A DNA stretch of 64,000 nucleotides, taken from NCBI RefSeq assembly GCF_036662795.1, contig NZ_JBAFWZ010000013.1, forward strand, positions 32,313 to 96,312, read 5' to 3'. The stretch comes from Lysinibacillus_B sp036662795 (GTDB taxonomy: Bacteria > Bacillota > Bacilli > Bacillales_A > Planococcaceae). A program made the position numbers and the translations under genes. Position 1 is the first letter of the stretch, and each line of letters starts with the position of its first letter. Below the pieces are notes generated by a model that was not told the DNA's origin, made no database searches, and saw nothing but the letters and a program-made list of their open reading frames with translations. This document shows positions 61,189 to 64,000 of this stretch, one piece after another.

Positions 61189-62768
61189 TGAGATATCTTA
61201 ACAGTAAGGGTTATGCTTTATATTTAACTATCTTAACTATATTCCTTATTTCAATATTAGGTTTAAGTCTATTAACCGTAACAGCTAATTCAAATAAGAC
61301 AACCGTAAATGAACGATACGACCAGTCCATTTATTATATTGCAGAGGCTGGTATCAATTTAGAAAAATCTAAAATATCCGAGGTACTTAACGAACTCTAT
61401 ACTTCTTTAATTAGCAGCTTCAACAGTTTAACCTACAAGGAACAAAAAGCAGTATTAGATTCATACGGTAGCTTTGAAAATTATTATTATGATCAAATTA
61501 AAAGTCAATTTTGCAATCAATATAATTTACTAACTAAGACTTCAAAATGTAGCTTTAATACAAGTTCAGGCATTATTATTTACGAAAATTCTTACAATTT
61601 CTCTCAACAATTCAATGAACAACCAATAGCAAAGACTACAATTAAGGGCGAATGTACTTCAGGCTCAAATATTTCGTGTATTTTCAACCTAGAATCTGTA
61701 GGTAATTTTGAAAATTCCGGCAAAAACTCGCGTTCACTATCGCAAAAACTAACAGTAGACATCAATGCCCCTATACCAGATGGAGGTCCTGGAAGCGGTA
61801 ATGGAGATGGAGACGGAAATACTACACCAAACACACCAATCTCTAACCTAGCAGCAATTACTAATGGGGATATCATGTTAGTAGGGGGAGCTACAATAAA
61901 CGGAAACGCAGGAAGTTTAAACGGTAATATTATCATTAAGGGCGGGGCAAATGTAACAGGAACTACAACTCTTCCACCAGAGGCAAATAATATAAAACTA
62001 GAAGATTACTTACCAGAATTCCCAAATCAAAAATTTGATGAACTAAAAAAACTTAGTTATCCAGAAGATAAAGAACTTAATAATGAGAATAAAAAGAAAA
62101 TAATTGAAAATGGAAGTTTTAAGGCGGATAACTGGATGGCTGATAATTACACACTAACTATGAATCAGGATATTCGGTTTGATGATTTTAAAGTAACAAG
62201 TAATAATAAAATCACTATAGATATAGGAAACAACAATGTAAATCTATATGTCAATTCAATGGATATTCAACAGGGACATATTAAAATAGTCGGATCAGGA
62301 ACTTTAAACATCTTTGTAAAAGATGACGTCAATATTAAAGGCTCTTTTAATAACAACGGCAACCCGAATCAAATTAATCTTTTTTACCAAGGAACAAAAC
62401 CAACAACCTTTAGTGGCGAAACACAGTTGTACGGTTCTTTTTATACAAATTCTGCCGACTTAAAATTAACTGGGGGAGCTGGGTTTTATGGTAATATTTA
62501 CTCAGGAGGAAAGGAACTAGATATAAGTGGTGGAGTTCCTACGAACGGTCAATATATAATTGCCCCTCATGCTGATTTAAAATTGTCAGGAGGGGGTAAC
62601 ATTACCGGTACCGTTATCGCCAATAGGATCGATGGAAATGGAGGAACATTTATAAAATACGGGTCAAGTGTAGTACCTCTACCAGAAGTACCCGGTTTAC
62701 CTACACCTCCGTATGAATATCAACCTGCTCAAAGCTTAATAAAAGAGTCTGTTATGGATGAAAAGTAA
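61188..62768 (+). CDS. Large PilX/GspK-like pilus protein with repetitive C-terminal domain
   Basis: A 526-residue protein. The N terminus SKG-YALYLTILTIFLISILGLS has a prepilin-like helix but Leu, not Glu, at +5, as in GspK/PilX tip proteins. Residues 30-195 form a first domain with four Cys. A Gly/Asp/Pro linker (GGPGSGNGDGDGNTTPNTP in part, about 197-217) leads to a beta-rich C-terminal part (about 220-500) with repeated Gly/Asn turns (NGDIMLVGGATINGNAG, LYGSFYTNSADLKLTGGAG), like a beta-helix or DUF7305 domain. A short tail ends PEVPGLPTPPYEYQPAQ. It could be a tip adhesin. Overlaps the previous gene by one base. Confidence 0.82.
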   Translation: MRYLNSKGYALYLTILTIFLISILGLSLLTVTANSNKTTVNERYDQSIYYIAEAGINLEKSKISEVLNELYTSLISSFNSLTYKEQKAVLDSYGSFENYYYDQIKSQFCNQYNLLTKTSKCSFNTSSGIIIYENSYNFSQQFNEQPIAKTTIKGECTSGSNISCIFNLESVGNFENSGKNSRSLSQKLTVDINAPIPDGGPGSGNGDGDGNTTPNTPISNLAAITNGDIMLVGGATINGNAGSLNGNIIIKGGANVTGTTTLPPEANNIKLEDYLPEFPNQKFDELKKLSYPEDKELNNENKKKIIENGSFKADNWMADNYTLTMNQDIRFDDFKVTSNNKITIDIGNNNVNLYVNSMDIQQGHIKIVGSGTLNIFVKDDVNIKGSFNNNGNPNQINLFYQGTKPTTFSGETQLYGSFYTNSADLKLTGGAGFYGNIYSGGKELDISGGVPTNGQYIIAPHADLKLSGGGNITGTVIANRIDGNGGTFIKYGSSVVPLPEVPGLPTPPYEYQPAQSLIKESVMDEK

Positions 62769-62772
62769 ATAA

Positions 62773-62825
62773 TAAAAGGTTTGGCAAGTCCGCTCTTACA
62801 TCCGCTGACTGCCAAACCTTTTTAT
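62773..62825. terminator. Bidirectional terminator after the minor-pilin operon
   Basis: AAAAGGTTTGGCA and TGCCAAACCTTTT enclose AGTC/GACT. A and T runs on both sides serve the converging nucleotidase gene too. Confidence 0.88.
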
Positions 62826-63370
62826 TATTTCTCAATCCCGACCTTCAAAAAATACTCCCCAATCTGCTTCCAGTTGTGCATTCTGACGAAACCTTCTACG
62901 TGCTCGTTGTAGGGCATAGAGTAGAGGATGCCTTGACCCTTGAAGGCATTGAGCTGACGTGGGTTGTCGTCGATTAGGTAATCGGTATGGATAACTGCTT
63001 TGTTGCCACAAAATACAAAGTGTTGGGGGTTTAAAAATGGGAAATGCTCTTGCAGCCAGTCGTATTTTGCAGTAAACGAACCCGGTACTTCCATCGCTGC
63101 TGTTGCAATATAGACATCAAAATGCTCGTTCAGTTCCTTTACGACTCTGATTGAATCTTCGTCCAGCACTTCAAAATCACGGAAAAACGATGGTTCATTT
63201 AACTTTTCAAAAAACTGCCTTGCTTTTGAAGGGTCGAGATCCTTTTTTGTCCCCTCTAAAAATTGATCCTCTGTTAAATTTTCACCACTTACTTCATTAT
63301 AAGTAACAACCATTTTCCGGTAACTATTCGCTAACACTTGGTCCATATCAATCGCAATACTTTTTCTCAT
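62825..63370 (-). CDS. 5'(3')-deoxyribonucleotidase (NT5C-like, HAD family)
   Basis: A 181-residue HAD phosphatase. Motif I is IAIDMDQVLAN with the nucleophile Asp and acid Asp; motif II Thr/Ser in VYIATAAMEVPGSF; motif III/IV in CGNKAVIHTDYLIDDNPRQL. This fits the NT5C type 5'-nucleotidase family, which removes phosphate from pyrimidine deoxynucleotides. ATG 63370 has GGAGGG seven bases upstream; the longer 235-codon frame begins with unlikely sequence. It closes the window's gene set and stands alone. Confidence 0.88.
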   Translation of the reverse strand: MRKSIAIDMDQVLANSYRKMVVTYNEVSGENLTEDQFLEGTKKDLDPSKARQFFEKLNEPSFFRDFEVLDEDSIRVVKELNEHFDVYIATAAMEVPGSFTAKYDWLQEHFPFLNPQHFVFCGNKAVIHTDYLIDDNPRQLNAFKGQGILYSMPYNEHVEGFVRMHNWKQIGEYFLKVGIEK

Positions 63371-63669
63371 CCTATTCCCTCCACTTTCTTTCGATACTAT
63401 TAGTCTATTGAACTTTTTTACTGGCGACAAGCGTTTACCCTTTAATTTTTTGTTATGTTCATGTAAAGAAATAGGATTGCAGGATAATTTCCATCCCCCT
63501 TTTTCCATACAGCCACCTATTTTTTTCATCAAAAACGAATAGAAATAGCGAAAAACATGACCATTTTCTGCTTCACTTTGCCACTACATATGTTCCATTG
63601 TGATAAAGGATAGACCGTTAGACCTACTATTATAGCAGTCAAATCGGTTGGAAATCATTGAACTTCTCG

Positions 63670-63843
63670 CTAAAAAGCCATTTTTTCAATCAGGATCTCC
63701 ACAAAAGAGTACAGCACATCTTTTTCGCTACCAATTTTAAAAGCCTCACTTCTGCAACTGCCTGATAATAATTCTTCCAAATTTTTTTCCGATACATAAA
63801 ATAACCTCGATTTTTTGAAAAGACCGATTTTGATATACAACAT
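63670..63843 (-). CDS. Possible small protein, unknown
   Basis: A 57-residue frame from ATG 63843, reading YIKIGLFKKSRLFYVSEKNL then a helical part DVLYSFVEILIEKMAF. Composition is protein-like, but no ribosome site precedes the ATG. A second ATG in another frame (near 63807) with GAGG seven bases upstream would give a different 35-residue basic peptide (YRKKIWKNYYQAVAEVRLL). At most one is real; I cannot decide. Confidence 0.3.
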   Translation of the reverse strand: MLYIKIGLFKKSRLFYVSEKNLEELLSGSCRSEAFKIGSEKDVLYSFVEILIEKMAF

Positions 63844-63890
63844 ATTATAAAATATGTGTCAAATAGTATTTTTTTGCTTTGGCACCTTAT

Positions 63891-63998
63891 TTAAAAATAA
63901 GCATTCCTGTTATAAGGATTTTCGGGGACTTGAAATAAAAAAAGTCCTTTAGTATGATGCTTGAGTGTCAATGGCCATTGTCTCAATGCATCTACGAA
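63891..63998 (-). other. Possible 3' end of a gene cut by the window edge
   Basis: An open frame enters from the right edge and ends in TAA at 63891; its 35 residues (ending VPENPYNRNAYF) look coding-like (DALRQWPLTLKHHTKG), and a small stem follows. Without the upstream part no family can be named. Confidence 0.25.
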
Positions 63999-64000
63999 AG

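Larger units (their letters stand above)
63371..64000. other. Mostly non-coding tail of the window
   Basis: About 630 bases. Only two weak candidates are seen: a 57-codon frame at 63670-63843 and an open stretch running off the edge at 63891-63998. GGACTT and AAGTCC pair near 63927-63948. Confidence 0.5.

Overview
The window is a low-GC Firmicutes chromosome segment from an endospore-forming member of the Bacillales. It carries the forespore sigma factor operon (spoIIAA-spoIIAB-sigF), spoVAF, an ECF sigma/anti-sigma pair beside resABCDE, and gene orders close to those of Bacillus subtilis. The gene content (complete type IV pilus locus, missing spmAB, missing spoVA genes between sigF and spoVAF) and the repeat families suggest the Planococcaceae side (Lysinibacillus/Solibacillus-like). 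That placement is an inference from synteny and family resemblance, not from a database comparison.

Layout. 1-8.3 kb: a truncated zinc alcohol dehydrogenase, ferredoxin, a PadR-controlled membrane protein, fabI with a FapR box, a soluble chemoreceptor-like protein, glnRA with two GlnR boxes, kynB-like formamidase, and ribU under an FMN riboswitch. 8.3-25.5 kb: one long minus-strand block with sigX-rsiX, resABCDE (cytochrome c maturation and redox sensing), rluB, dacB-like, scpAB, ribT, lysA, spoVAF, sigF, spoIIAB and spoIIAA. 25.8-42.5 kb: a SulP transporter, pdp-deoB-xerD, an inserted trio of zinc-ribbon/membrane protein genes, fur, nudF, a yqkF/yqkE/yqkD-like cluster, a thiolase and luxS. 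42.5-48.1 kb: the SOS block lexA / yneA-yneB with ynzC, tkt and yneF, with three LexA boxes between the divergent promoters. 48.5-50.6 kb: thiC under a TPP riboswitch. 50.7-62.8 kb: a type IV pilus island. A minus-strand operon encodes a VanW/G5 surface protein, PilB, PilT, PilC, a major pilin, PilM, PilN, PilO and prepilin peptidase; a divergent plus-strand operon encodes three minor-pilin-like proteins. 62.8-64 kb: a 5'-nucleotidase and a mostly non-coding tail.

The most distinctive content is the pilus island. It has both an extension (PilB) and a retraction (PilT) ATPase, the PilMNO alignment complex, its own peptidase and a 526-residue PilX/GspK-like protein, so it looks like a true retractable pilus rather than the usual Com pseudopilus of Bacillales. 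A second feature of note is a pair of loci (about 36.4-36.6 kb and 41.4-41.8 kb) built from the same 19/21-bp tandem unit in opposite orientation, with a 122-bp higher-order period at the larger locus. Two copies of a GC-rich interspersed repeat and several strong RNA-like stems lie between genes.

Many start codons were moved inward from the longest open frame because a good Shine-Dalgarno sequence sits before an internal ATG; this is stated in each entry.
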